Shown here piece by piece: positions 1 through 61,799 of a stretch of 64,000 nt of DNA; position 1 is the first letter of the stretch, and the number at the start of each line of letters is the position of its first letter. Source of the stretch: Odontocerum albicorne. Lineage: Eukaryota; Arthropoda; Insecta; Trichoptera; Odontoceridae. A program made the position numbers and the translations under genes. The notes under the pieces were generated by a model. The model did no database searches. It was not told where the DNA came from and saw only the letters and a list, made by a program, of their open reading frames with translations. Location: NCBI GenBank assembly GCA_949825065.1, contig OX463865.1:18057763-18121762 (forward strand), read 5' to 3'.

Positions 1-1137
1 CGGGAGGTCAAATTTTCCATGACTTTGTCGCATAAATCCGGCTGAATTTGCTGGATGGCGTTCGTTATATTGACTTTGAGGGCATCAATTGTTTGTGGTT
101 TATATGCATAGACCTGCGATTTAAGATAGCCCTAAAGGAAGAAGTCTAAAGGCGTTAAATCGCACGATCTCGGTGGCCAGTTCACGTCGCCGCCGCGCGA
201 GCTAACCATGCCCTCAAATCGCTCGTGCAGAATGTCCATCGTGGCATGCGCTGTCTGGCACGTAGCGCCGTCCTGTTGGAACCACATGTCGTCGGTATCC
301 ATATCATCCAGTTTAGGGCGCAAGAAGTTGCTTATCATCGATCTGTAGCGCTCGCCATTGACGGTTATGGCATTGCCAGTTTCGTTTTGGAAGAAGTACG
401 GACCGTTGATTCCGTCAAACCAAAATCCGCACCAAACAGTGACTTTCTCGGGATGCATTTGGTGCTGGTGTATCTCGTGTAGATTGGTATCGTCCCAAAT
501 CCGACAATTTTGCTTGTTCACACATCCATTCATACAAAAATGGGCCTCGTCGATAAAGATGACTTTTTTGGCGAAATTTGGGTCAACTTCCAGCTGCTCC
601 AGAGCCCAATGAGCGAACACACGGCGTTGTCTATGGTCGTTCACCTTAAGTTCCTGGGTAAGTTGGATTTTATACGAGTGCAGACCTGAGTCCTGACGCA
701 AAATTCGCCAAGTTGAAGTCGCAGAAAGGCCAAGTTCTTGTGAACGACGACAAATTGACTGCCTCGAGTTTTCCTGTACACTCTCACGCACATCAGCGAT
801 GTTTTCAGCAGACTTTGCGTTTCGGTGACGTACGGGTGTTTGCTGATTATTTATCGAACCGGTTGACTCGAATTTGGCCACCAAACGTTGAATAGTTGAC
901 TTGGCAGGACGGTTGTGGCGAGGATAAAAATCACATAATGCGCAGAACGTTTCTCAAACGAAGCACTGATTTTGAAAATAAAATTTAATGATTTGCACAT
1001 GTTGTTCAACGCTATAACCTTCCATGATGATTTGCCATGCACTACTGAACAATTCACAACAAATTTGACAGATGTTGCTTTAACAACATGGTTGCTATAA
1101 CATAACAAATTTCGAGCGTCCCTATTGAAAGACCCTG
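1..1137 (-). pseudogene. DD41D Tc1/mariner-superfamily transposase remnant (runs off left edge)
   Basis: On the minus strand an open frame (884 to 132) contains VAKFESTGSINN, the DEAHF catalytic motif, QQDGATCQTAHA and PPRSCDLTPLDFFL. By my count 41 residues separate the second and third catalytic Asp, which fits the DD41D (rosa-like) clade. The frame breaks at a TAG in the place of the usual Trp of FLWGYLK, and the coding sense then continues to the window edge (GYLKSQVY...). The N-terminal part is in another frame, so at least one frameshift or stop is present. The right end carries TIR CAGGGTCTTTCAA (reverse strand) next to TA at 1138. Dead copy. Confidence 0.8.
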
Positions 1138-1416
1138 TATAAATATACCAAAAATTAAAAAGTAATTAACCCTTATCTTGGCAAAGTTCAATTTATCCAA
1201 ATATTAACGTTTTTCTTTGGTGATTCCTTGTTATATGGTAAGTTATGAAGGAAAATTGAGGAAAAAAAATCACAACTTTTCCTTATAGGTTTTTTTTATA
1301 TGTAACACCCACGTTACATTGCCAAAATATCAATTTTTATGAAACACAAAAAGCGCTATCAAACTTTACGCTATGTTTTTTACATTCATTTCCTATTTCT
1401 TAATTTTGCTAATTGT

Positions 1417-1476
1417 TTTTAAATATACTTTAGTTACACTTGTCACCTCTAATATAACTAGGTTTAAATATACTTT

Positions 1477-1478
<2 letters not shown>
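1417..1478 (+). repeat. 45-bp minisatellite, left part
   Basis: About 1.4 units of the same 45-bp repeat that resumes at 2432. The two parts are separated by an inserted LINE. Confidence 0.85.
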
Positions 1479-1523
<45 letters not shown>

Positions 1524-2431
1524 CCCACTTTGCACGGATTTCTCCTGTTACACAAAGAGGGTTTGCTTCTAGCGTTAGCTTATTCGTTAGGAATAATATC
1601 AGCCAGAATTCTTCTCATACTGCTAGACGGTACCGAGAATATATCAACCGTGTCATTCAGTTGGTTCAATATCTCTATACCACGCGTGACTGAGTGTTTA
1701 GCCATGATATTCGTCCTGTAAGTTGGTATGTAGAACAGAGGGTGATTCCTTGCACGGATATATTTATTGGGTACATATAAACTTAGTGCTTCTAGAATCG
1801 CGGGACAGTTAAAGGAACCTTGGAAAACCTTTATTAGGAATATCGCAATGGATTCTTGCCTTCTTGTTTCAAGGCTTCTATAGTTACACACCGTGAGAAG
1901 TTCGGCATGGTGAGCATATTTTGGGTAATCGCCCTTTGTTCTGTACCATAGATATCTGAGGAATTTTTTTTGTATTTGTTCTATATTGTTTTTGTATTTG
2001 AGCTGGTGAGGAGCCCAAACCGTAGATGCATATTCTAATTTGGTTCTAATTAGATAATTATATAAGTTCCGGAGGATATCGGTGCTGTTAAATTCTCTTG
2101 ATATTCTCATTACAAAACCGAGTAGTTTGTAACAGTCCGATATCAAACGTGAGACATGGTTAACGAACGTGAGTCCGACATCGAAGGTTACGCCCAAATC
2201 CTTGAATTCAGAAACTCTGTTTAGTGCCACTCCGTGTATAGTATACTGATGGTGGATTGGTGAAAACGATCGACTATAAGATACACAGACACATTTGTTA
2301 ATGTTGAACAGAAGATGATTTTGCTCACTCCAGGAGACTAGGGAGTCTAGGTCCTGTTGTAACTGTGCACAGTCCTGAGGTGAATTGATCTTTTTGAATA
2401 TTTTCAAGTCGTCAGCGAACAATAAACAATA
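1479..2431 (-). mobile_element. 5'-truncated non-LTR retrotransposon (Jockey/CR1-like), LINE family C
   Basis: Minus-strand copy whose poly(A) tail appears as a run of about 42 T at 1479-1520. It carries a 280-codon frame (2422 to 1580) starting inside the reverse-transcriptase active site, FADDLKIF, then EFKDLGVTFD, TKLEYASTVWAPH and the C-terminal region. The 5' part is missing, as expected from incomplete reverse transcription. A second, more damaged copy is at 10400-11148. Confidence 0.85.
1580..2422 (-). pseudogene. reverse transcriptase C-terminal half (LINE family C)
   Basis: 280 residues, open but truncated at its N-terminus. FADD is the RT motif C; LGFVMRISREFN and LYNYLIRTKLEYASTVWAPH are the conserved RT thumb region of insect Jockey/CR1-type LINEs. 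No endonuclease domain or ORF1, so it is not autonomous. Confidence 0.85.
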
Positions 2432-2770
2432 ACACTTGTCACCTCTAATATAACTAGGTTTAAATATACTTTAGTTAAACTTGTCACCTCTAATATAACT
2501 AGGTTTAAATATACTTTAGATACACTTGTCACCTCTAATATAACTAGGTTTAAATATACTTTAGTTACACTTGTCACCTCTAATATAAATAGGTTTAAAT
2601 ATACTTTAGATACACTTGTCACCTCTAATATAACTAGGTTTAAATATACTTTAGATACACTTGTCACCTCTAATATAACTAGGTTTAAATATACTTTAGA
2701 TACACTTGTCACCTATAATATAACTATATATTTAAGTTACACTTGTCACCTCTAATGTAACTAGGTTTTA
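2432..2770 (+). repeat. 45-bp minisatellite, right part
   Basis: About 7 tandem copies of the unit ACACTTGTCACCTCTAATAT... (45 bp, variants GTT/GAT at the join). Because 45 is a multiple of three the minus strand stays open for 102 codons; this is a repeat artefact, not a gene. Confidence 0.92.
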
Positions 2771-3001
2771 ATTTTATTTATATATATATATGATTTTTTA
2801 TCATCGTACGAATTAGGGAAACATGTAATGTACAAATGATTGTTTTAATAAATTAAATGGAGATCAAATCAAACATAACACCAGTTAGACCTAAACATTG
2901 CTCTCGTAATGAATTGGGATTATTCAATAACAGCAAAATTGTCGTAATACTTCTTTTATCACGTGTTTTATTTTTTTATTCTTCTGCATTCTGTATTTTA
3001 G

Positions 3002-53328
<50,327 letters not shown>

Positions 53329-53679
53329 GTAAGTACCGATCTATCTACATTTAGTCACTTTATCTTGTTAACAATACGTTAAGAGACAAGTGATCGATAA
53401 TCGTACGGGGAGAACATACAAAACAAATGTGGTATAGTAATTAATTGTAGTATTAACAGGGAGAGAGAAAGGCGAAAGGCAAAATCTTTTGAAACTCAGG
53501 TGTGTTGATCTGTCGGCTAGTTTGTGCTTACTGTAATCCATGCACACAGCATTACAGCGAGCACACACTAGCGGACTTGCCTTCTCGGGATAGACCGAAA
53601 GTCTTACTGGGTGATAAGGCGTTGTCTGGAATAATTTTTGTTGTTATTTGCCATTTACTTTCCTATGTACAGGTTTGTC
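53329..53679 (+). other. intron sequence without a recognised element
   Basis: Start of the intron after the last exon seen. No exon of the MRCK C1/PH region found here. Confidence 0.5.
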
Positions 53680-53689
53680 TCAAAAAAAA

Positions 53690-53825
53690 ATGTATACACA
53701 CTTTGAAAGATTATAAATTCATTATTTATTAAGGTATACACACTTTGAAAGATTATAAATTCATTATTTATTAAGGTATACACATTTTGAAAGATTATAA
53801 ATTCATTATTTACTAAGGTATATTA
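53690..53825 (+). repeat. 42-bp tandem repeat, about 3 copies
   Basis: Unit GTATACACACTTTGAAAGAT + TATAAATTCATTATTTATTAAG, then decays into shorter repeats to about 53930. It may be the terminal region of the transposon remnant that follows. Confidence 0.85.
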
Positions 53826-53939
53826 AATTCAAGATTAAAATTATTAAGGTATATTAAACTAAGATTAAATTCATTATTTATTAAGGTATATCTATTTATT
53901 AAGGTATATCTAAGATTAAAACTCCAAATTAAAAAAGAT

Positions 53940-54330
53940 AGACATTGATTCGTTTTAGTTATAGCAAGTGTTCAAATTGATTGCCATTCTGGTCCGTGCA
54001 CTGCTGATAACGTGGAATCGCAAACAGCACGAATAATTTGTTTTGGTATTTGGGCGCATTTTCTCTCAATTCATTAACTGTTGCCGGTTTTGTGCCATAA
54101 ATTCTATCTTTGACGAGTCCCCATAAAAAAAGTTCATTGGGGTGAGATCTAGGGAGTGCGGGGGGTATTCAATGCTACCTCTACATCCCATCCATCTGCT
54201 GGACAAATTTCCATCAAGATAGGCCCTAACATCACGATGGTAGTGGGGAGGTGTACCATCTTGCTGGAAATAATACTCCTCACGAATGCGTGGTATGGCA
54301 AGTTCAAGTAAATGCCACGGTGTATACATT
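53940..54330 (-). pseudogene. Tc1/mariner-like DDE transposase remnant
   Basis: Minus-strand frame with EEYYFQQDGTPPHYHRDVRA, then EYPPHSLDLTPMNFFYGDSS. It shares QQDG.PPHY.RDV with 6720-6970. The third Asp position is Asn (PMNFF), and the frame is cut short by a tandem repeat at its N-terminal side. Confidence 0.72.
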
Positions 54331-54585
54331 TTTTTGGGACTTTTTATGTTCTAGTTTTTGTATGTATACATTTTTTTGGGACTTTTTATGTTCTAGTTTT
54401 TGTATGTATACATTTTTTTGGGACTTTTTATGTTCTAGTTTTTGTATGTATACATTTTTTTGGGACTTTTTATGTTCTAGTTTTTGTATGTATACATTTT
54501 TTTGGGACTTTTTATGTTCTAGTTTTTGTATGTATACATTTTTTTGGGACTTTTTATATTCTAGTTTTTGTATGTTCTCTATTTT
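54318..54585 (+). repeat. 42-bp tandem repeat, about 6 copies
   Basis: Unit TGTATACATTTTTTTGGGAC + TTTTTATGTTCTAGTTTTTG + TA. Being 14 codons long it leaves long repetitive frames open (TFFWDFLCSS...), which are not genes. Confidence 0.95.
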
Positions 54586-54600
54586 GTGTGATATAATTAA

Positions 54601-55134
54601 AATTTAATGTATTATCAAAATTATTAAATACAAATAGTGCCTGAGGAGCAAATCAATAAGAGATTACTATTCTGGGTGATGGGAAAAATATTACGAAACG
54701 TTTTCGTGTTAACTGATGTCTGCCAATTTTATATTGAGTCGGTTCAGTGTTTTAGGTGAAATAGAAGATATTTTAGCGATACACAGAAACCCATTTACGA
54801 TGCTTTTCTATGAGAAGTAGCTTTTTGCCCGTGTCAAATTATAGATTGGTGTTCTAAAGACGACGAATGTGTTGTTATTACCATATATAGGAAGATCTAC
54901 GAAGGTTCTTCTTTGTAGTTCGTCTTCTGACAGTAAGTTCTCGGCAGTTTTTTTTACCAAATATGTTTTTCTTAACATATCGTTGGCCTGACTATAAGAA
55001 CACGTAACTCCACATGAGTAACTTTACAGGAGAGAGCAGAAACGTCACAGTTTGTCCTATGTAAACTTAAACATTGTGTTTTAAATATATCGGATTGTTA
55101 AAGAGAACAATGTCACACACTGGCACACGTTTGA
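54601..55134 (+). other. intron sequence without a recognised element
   Basis: AT-rich; no coding or repeat signal noticed. Confidence 0.5.
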
Positions 55135-55345
55135 TTGTATTGGTGAATTTATTCCCGATTTTCACAAAATATCTCTCATGTGGCCGATAAGTGCTAATTA
55201 TTATTAATATTATTTTTTCATTCAATGCGTAAATGTATTACGGAGGAATACCTAAAATCTGAACCCAGTATTTATTATATTTAGAGATATTAAAGTTTTT
55301 AGAAGCAATGTGTACTAGTTACACATCATAGGGAAGGAAGGGTTA
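55135..55345 (+). repeat. dispersed repeat E, 3' part
   Basis: ATTATTAATATTATTTTTT..AATGCGTAAAT and the end GGGAAGGAAGGGTTAA match the right third of repeat E; more diverged. Confidence 0.65.
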
Positions 55346-55555
55346 AGTAAGATGAAGAAGAGCACATTGAGATGGTTTGGGCATGTGGAACGATCGAATG
55401 AAGAAAGACTAACAAAACAGATATATGTCTAGTGCAAATGCGAGTGGAAGGCGTGTGAGAGGAAGACCAAGGAAAGTATGGTTTGTTCAAGTTAATGATA
55501 TTCTGAAAGTCAGAGAAATTGTAGAAGTTGCATGATGGCGTGTATGTATGTATCA
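55346..55555 (+). mobile_element. LINE family A 3'-end fragment
   Basis: AAGATGAAGAAGAGCACATT..GGTTTGGGCATGTGGAACG and a RGRPRKVWFVQVNDI segment. It follows repeat E directly; at the other junction (34995) the LINE precedes repeat E. Confidence 0.65.
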
Positions 55556-55698
55556 AAACAATCGGGTCTGTGAATCTTAATTATCGATGTCCTCTCAAAT
55601 GTGGGTTTTGGTTAAATTGAGTCAAGTGTTCCCTCTCGTTCCCCTAGCGAAGCCTCATTCGGGAATAACATAGACTTTTATAAGCCAGTAAGAATGTA

Positions 55699-56006
55699 CA
55701 GTGGTACCTCGGGTTACGAACTTAATTTGTTCTTTAATTCCGTTCGTGAGTCGAAATATATTTTATATATATTATATATATATAAAAAGCAATAAAAAAT
55801 TGTATCAAGAACAACGAACGCAACGACAAACAATGTTCACAATGCGCGCACCTGTGAACAACTAATGCGTAATTGCGTAATGCGCCGTTACAACTAATTC
55901 GTGAGCCGAGGCATTGTACGCAGGTCGAGTCAAAATTTGTTTGGAAATTGTGTTCGTAAGCCGATTTGTTCATGACTAGAGGCGTTCGTGACCCGATGTT
56001 TGACTG
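55699..56006. mobile_element. MITE with CAGT termini, pogo/Tc1-like
   Basis: 308 bp; left end CAGTGGTACCTCGGGTTACG, right end the inverse of CAGTCAAACATCGGGTCACG, TA on both sides. Internal sequence is non-coding. Confidence 0.75.
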
Positions 56007-56109
56007 TACTGCGAGTGCAATATAGTAATTAATTCAGGCATGGGCATATTTGGTATCATGCTGTTTAGTATGTTGATGGTTTACCTGTTATACGGTTACG
56101 GAGAGACAG

Positions 56110-56260
56110 AGACAGCGAGGGAAACAAACTAGTAAAGCAGTACTGGGTTCGGGTACTGAAACTTGTCCAGTCATCTCATAACTGGTACAATGTCACGGCA
56201 CTCGTTGCACTATTGAGAAGTTTGTGTGTTTTGGTCAAATGGAAATTATTGACGGAATTC
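56110..56260 (+). repeat. dispersed repeat G, copy 2
   Basis: Shares GGAAACAAA and ACTTGTCCAGT..AACTGGT blocks with 33610-33720. Short and diverged. Confidence 0.4.
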
Positions 56261-56984
56261 TGAGCAATCATAATGACTGCTTAAAATTTTATGACATTCA
56301 ATTAAGTTTCGACGATTTAGTCTTTGTTGGTTGGTATTTTTACATCGCCTATTTCACCAGAACACTGAATGCGACTAATATATTTGCGGGAATGCTTTTT
56401 TTTTAATCTCGTGAAAATGTTGCTAAATGTGCGTTTCAATTATATTTAATAAGGCATCATTTATTATTTTCATCTAAATATACGTTATATTTGTGTTTAT
56501 ATTGTGTTATGTATTTGTTTTTATGATCATATTTTTCACTTGTTTTTAAAATCCTTTTTTGTTTTTTCCCCTTTTTCCCACCCATCCCTTGAAAATATCC
56601 GTATCTGCGAATTTCAACCGCCTTCAATATACTGAAATTTCGCCAACGTGAAAAAATAAAACGTAAAATGTACGTGGACACGTCGCTTTCAATGTTCGGC
56701 AACACGACAGATGGACCGTGGATGAAGAAATTGCCGCTTTTGCTTGGCATCACGTCCTGCATATGGGGGTTTGCTCTGTTAGCGTATCAAATACTGTACT
56801 GACTGATGTATTGTTGTTAAAATCGATTGGATCATTGCTTATGGTGTCGATTTTGAAATTATTCACTCTTACGTGATAAACGACAACGTGGCGGTCTTGT
56901 TGCCTTACTGGCAATATTTTCCTATCAATTAAAAATATATAAAGACTGGAACATTTCTTTTTGGTTCCAAGTACGAATGAGGAC
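56261..56984 (+). other. intron sequence without a recognised element
   Basis: AT-rich. No recognisable coding or repeat unit. Confidence 0.5.
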
Positions 56985-57340
56985 CTCCGTGGCCTTGAGT
57001 TCTTTTTCTCGAACCCGGGAGTTGCATGTTTAATTTCCATTGGTACCCAGATTTTTATTAAGGGGTTTAGACGGGTTTTCATTTAAGGCTTATTTAAATA
57101 CCTTTTTCGTTTATCGAAGGTTTCGGTTTAAAGTTCAGTCTGATCTAGGCGCAGCTTTCGTAACTAATCGAGATCATTCCGCTTGAAGAGAGCCCCGGTA
57201 TAAGGGGTAGAAACACAAGTAGCGGGGATTAATGTAATTAGTGAAATAACAAAGTAATTTATTATTAAATATACTTTTCTAGTTAGTCGGAAGAGAATGC
57301 TACAAAGCAATAAACCTGCCAGGTTGAACTGTATAAAATA
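56985..57340 (+). mobile_element. tRNA-derived SINE, copy 4, diverged and split
   Basis: The head GACCTCCGTGGCCTTGAG and body GGTACCCAGATTTTTATTAA...GGTTTTCATTTAAGGC run to about 57105. The tail CTAGTTAGTCGGAAGAGAAT, TGC..CAAAGCAATAAACCTGCCAG resumes at 57277. The 170 bases between are foreign. Confidence 0.65.
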
Positions 57341-57524
57341 AAAACTATATTACAATACAAATAAAAAAATTAAATGTCCTTTAAGAGGAAGAAGTTTGGG
57401 GTTTTCTATTTCGGTTCCAAAAGACTTTATGCTGCATGACGCAGAATATTACGTCCAATAGTTTAGAAAACCTCGATGCATTTTTCAATAGTTAACTCCC
57501 TTTTGTTAGCGACTCAAAGTTCTG

Positions 57525-57775
57525 AAATTGAGATCAAAGTCCCCGATAATGTCTGAAATTGAGATCTAAGTCCCCGATAATGTCTGAAATTGAGATCAAA
57601 GTCCCCGATAATGTCTGAAATTGAGATCAAAATCCCCGATAATGTCTGAAATTGAGATCAAAGTCCCCAATAATGTCTGAAATTGAGATCAAAGTCCCCA
57701 ATAATGTCTGAAATTGAGATTAAAGTCCCCAATAATGTCTGAAATTGAGATCAAAGTCCCCGATAATGTCTCGAT
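57525..57775 (+). repeat. 31-bp tandem repeat, about 8 copies
   Basis: Unit GTCTGAAATTGAGATCAAAG + TCCCCGATAAT, variants AATAAT, TCTAAG. Confidence 0.95.
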
Positions 57776-58449
57776 AATAAATGTATTATTTCTTTCAAAA
57801 TCGACACCTCGCATCGATTCATGAAAAAAACACCTCGAGCAATGTTGTGCGAGTCGAGTTTGTCTTTTGTGTTAATTTTGTAACATGGAAAATTACTACG
57901 ATCTGAAATGGATCAATTTTGTATATAAATTGTGAATATATATATATACCCTTGTTCAGGGCATCATAGGGACTTGTTTAAGTTTTTTTTTTTGAAATTT
58001 TACTAAGAGAAAAAATTATTATAGGGTAGATACGTTCCTGAAGTTGAGATTAAAAAATTCAAGTGAGATTATTATATATTTTTCAATGAAAGTCTTATTT
58101 GGAATTGAGTTCTTTTTTTCATTTTATCCTATTGTATAACTCAAAAGAAGTGACGAGACATCAAGTTTTGCTGTGTAAAATACAGTTGAATGCCGATTAT
58201 TTGAAACGATTATTATTCGCAATAGCATCGGCTCGAGCGCTTTATCACGTTTTTTTTTGTATCACCACTAGAATGCTATTTAAAAATGTTCTAGTCTTAA
58301 CTACAGGAATAACTCCCTGTTTTGAAAAATTCACAAAAAAGACGTCGTAGATGTTTTGCATAATTTTATTTAAGGGAACTGAAAGGGAAAAATTTTCCAT
58401 TGTTTTTTGTCTTTTAAAAATTGTACCATTCTTATGCCCCTCCATAATT
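57776..58449 (+). other. intron sequence without a recognised element
   Basis: AT-rich, with short TATA runs at about 57940. No gene seen. Confidence 0.5.
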
Positions 58450-58840
58450 TTTTATACACGTCTGAATTCTCACCCTAAAGTTCTGCATAACTCTCTCCCG
58501 GTCATTTCTGGTAGTATGGCCCTGATTTCGTGTCAGATAGCAGCTTTCAGCTTGTCAGCCTGTGGTTGGCCATTTTGTACGGAGGGAATTGAAGGTCTGC
58601 GTCGAAAATTCTCCTAACAGTCTGATTGGACATTAATATAATAGCAGTATGCTTACGAGCTGAACTTTGTGGAGATTGGGTTACGGCATGTTTTAACTGC
58701 TTGGATGATTTGGAGTGTTCAAACGCTGCATTTATTAAAACCCAACCTGTGGCTCTGACATTTACAATCTGTAATAATAATAATACGGTTTTCCTGTCAG
58801 GTACTGTAGCGTTTCGACATATCTTGAAGTCCATGCCATG
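58450..58840 (-). pseudogene. DDE transposase N-terminal remnant
   Basis: The minus-strand frame 58834-58547 has SARKHTAIILMSNQTVRRIF then DADLQFPPYKMANHRLTS, like the N-terminal helix-turn-helix and linker (RRIL..DL...PYK) of Tc1/mariner-related transposases. No catalytic domain follows. Confidence 0.5.
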
Positions 58841-58864
58841 TGCTATTCAAGGGCAATCCCCCCC

Positions 58865-59010
58865 TCTCCCCACCGCACCGTAAATGTCTGAATAGCATTG
58901 GTGGCAAATCCCCCCCCCCTGTCGCACCGTAAATGTCTGAATAGCATTGGTGGCAAAACCCCCCCCCCCCCTGCCGCACTGTAAATGTCTGAATAGCATT
59001 GTTGGCAAAT
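58865..59010 (+). repeat. about 51-bp tandem repeat with C tracts, 3 copies
   Basis: Unit GCACCGTAAATGTCTGAATA + GCATTGGTGGCAAA + 9 to 12 C. The minus strand therefore has three G runs. Confidence 0.9.
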
Positions 59011-59015
59011 CTGAG

Positions 59016-59530
59016 AAGTATTTCTGCCGGACACTCGGTATAATATTTTGTCCGAGATCTCCCTTCATCTCACATCTGTTATCATTTTACATTCCTCGGT
59101 TATGGTAAAGGTTTTCATTGAAATTTGGGTAGTTGGCATTCTTCTGTACGTGATGTTTGCAAATAATTGGTGTTGGAAAGCAATCTGTTATTTTTATGTT
59201 CTAACCAATTTTAATTATATCTTTGAAAAAAAAAAAAAGACAATTTGTTCTAAGGCTTTTTATTTAATAAAATTTTTAAATTTAAGTGTCTACATATAAA
59301 GGGCTTAAAGGGTCAAATCAGCTAAGATGATAGTCCTTGATAACCATAAATAAAATGCCGGTGGAATTTTATTTATGTTTCAAAAATTCATAATCGTTAG
59401 TCTAGGATACCCGCTTAAGCCCTTTATACAAAGCGTTAAAGAAATTATATAACTTAGGACAAAACTGTCATAAGCCATTTTATATCAATAATAGAAATAA
59501 AACTGTTGAAAACATTTTAAAAAGTATTAT
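59016..59530 (+). other. intron sequence without a recognised element
   Basis: AT-rich. No recognised gene or repeat. Confidence 0.5.
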
Positions 59531-59532
59531 AC

Positions 59533-60404
59533 AGTAGAACCATGATTATCTCTATTTTAATGGAAAATCCCAAAAGTATCTCCCGACTCCGACACCTCAA
59601 AAAACCGACCGACTCCGACTCGACAGTCCTAGAAAATGGTGATATTCGAGAGAAGGAAAATAAAATTTATTTCACAATATCGTCGTTGTTCTGCGAAAAG
59701 TCCAAATATTGAGTTTTGCGATTAATGCAATTTAAGTTTCGGAGGGCGATGTAAAATCAAGTTATATGACTTTTTATCTTTTCATAACAGCGAAACCATA
59801 AATTTTGGACTTAAATGTTTTTTCGATATTTTTAATTCAAGTAAAATGTCGTCAAAAAGTCATTTTAAGCAAAAATGGACTTAAACCCTTTTCGCAGAAC
59901 AACGACGATATTATCTAGCAAATATAATAAATATAATTTTTATGGAGATAATAAGAATTATACGTCTTATGTTATACGAATCATGATACTTGCCTTTTAA
60001 TGATAGCACGATAAATCAGTATTCTTTTCGATGACATATCGTTATTACTAAAGATAAATATTTAAATCGCGATCTAGAAAATCCGTTCGGATGACAAGAA
60101 CCCTGTCCCGAATCTAATTGGTTACTGACTGACGTCTGCTGACTGAACTACGAGTAGTTACGAGTTAATATTTGAGTCTGAATATTTATTTACACATACA
60201 CTGTGAAGCCATGTTTCGAAAATACTTTGACTCGGGCTAGTGTAGTTTTGAACGTGCAGATGAATTAATTTCTTATTCTTTGATAGATTATATACTATGC
60301 CGTCATGTGTTACGCAACACATTCGTACAGTCCGTTATTTTATTTTTTTATTTTTTTTTTTCAATCCGGATAATTTAAAATCCAGATAATCGTGGTTCTA
60401 TTGT
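59533..60404. mobile_element. pogo-like non-autonomous element
   Basis: TIRs CAGTAGAACCATGATTATCT / inverse CAATAGAACCACGATTATCT with TA on both sides. CAGTAGAACC..GATTATC is typical of pogo/Tigger-group ends. No transposase; carries a nested MITE. Confidence 0.75.
59676..59912. mobile_element. MITE nested in the pogo-like element
   Basis: Ends AATATCGTCGTTGTTCTGCG + AAAAG and the exact inverse at 59888-59912. Inner sequence AT-rich, non-coding. About 237 bp. Confidence 0.75.
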
Positions 60405-60406
60405 AT

Positions 60407-61006
60407 AATCCTACGTTTTATTGTCAAAAGTAAAAATAATCTACAGTACTTAGTTATTTAGTGTTTTGTATTTATACAAATTGGTTTATTCAAGTTAAAA
60501 AAATATGTTATATTTAGAACGGACGTTTATTTTTACTTACGATATTTTTTAATAAATTAAAAGTTTGCTTTCCAATTTTTACATCACTTCTTTCAAGATT
60601 GAGATTTTATACAAATTTTTATTTCCAAATCATTATTATATGATGAACAAATTATTTGTAAAAATATTAATTGAATAATTATGAAAAACGAATAGTTATT
60701 TTACTTTATGAAATGTTTGAGAAATTAATACATAGTTTAAAAAATATTTAACAAGTGGTGAATATGAAATGAAAAATATTTAACAAGTGGTGAATATGAA
60801 ATGCTGCCACAATGTTGCCAGATTGATTACGTAATAAAGTTATGTCCTAGTCATTATCCTAGTCCATTTGTATTATATAGTTTTAGATATATTTGTTAAA
60901 TTATTATTGTGAGATAGTGGAAATTTTCATATTAAATCTATTACGTGTTTAACTCAAGTTACAAAAAAAAAATCATTCTCTTTCATCAATTTGCCACTCA
61001 CTATAC
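60407..61006 (+). other. intron sequence without a recognised element
   Basis: Very AT-rich. A 31-bp unit (AAAATATTTAACAAGTGGTG...) is repeated twice at 60738-60799. Confidence 0.5.
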
Positions 61007-61531
61007 TAAAGAAAATGTAGGATGGTCCCTGTGACGTTACACAAATTTGCCCCGATACAACCTTGTAACGGCGTTCAGTAATTTTAATTATTTTATCAAC
61101 TTTAATATAAGCCTCGATTCTAATAAATAGCAAGTTATTTAGGTAAAATACATTACATAAAACTAACAACAATGACAAATTAATAAATCTTGTTACAAAT
61201 TAGCTAAAATATGGCAGTTTGTTAAAATCAAATAATTTTTGGCGACGTTCGTCACAAGTCACTACGTTAGTCCGCATTGGCGATTTTTTTTACATAAAAT
61301 GAAATGTTCGTAATTAGTATTAATTCATAGTGGATCTTGGCCTATTTAAAGATATATACAAATTATACAATACATTAGAAAGCCAGTATTGTGAAAATTA
61401 GCAATTAAAACGTCAGTTTAGAGAAAAACAATTTTTCCATTTATAAAAAAGCGATTCGATTTGTAAAAAAAAAAACGATTTTACCCCATCCCTTTGAGAC
61501 ATGACATTTCAAACATGCTACATTTTCTTGA
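61007..61531. mobile_element. MITE family M1, copy 2
   Basis: Same element as 45671-46238; ends GAAAATGTAG and CTACATTTTC. The GGAACC block of the right TIR is deleted here. Confidence 0.75.
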
Positions 61532-61799
61532 TTATAATCACAACACTTTTATTTGCCAAACACATCATCATCAAAAACAAGACACATGGTAATTTGCAAC
61601 TTACCAAAGACAATGGTTGATGAAAACCACCTTGAATTTTGTATCTTAGTTCTGTTGGAATAAATTGATTTTGTATCTTAGTTCTGTTGGAATAAAGTAT
61701 TTTAGAAAATAAAAAATGTCAGGCATTATTGCACTTTTAGAATCGAATTCACATAAATTTTATTTCTAGTGAACATTCATTTATCCGCTCGATAAATAT

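Noticed and set aside
2404..2712. 102-codon open frame of 15-residue repeats
   Set aside because: Made by the 45-bp tandem repeat, which has no stop in that frame; no start context and no family.
1..3001. Search for upstream kinase exons (glycine loop, VAIK lysine)
   Set aside because: No such sequence; only transposon remnants and repeats, so these exons lie to the left.
54251..54607. Two overlapping repetitive frames (14-residue units, Phe/Cys-rich)
   Set aside because: They follow from a 42-bp repeat divisible by three. Both frames being open equally argues against coding.
56457..57082. Minus-strand frames of 101 and 110 codons
   Set aside because: No motif, AT-driven composition, no splice or start support; the second overlaps a SINE.
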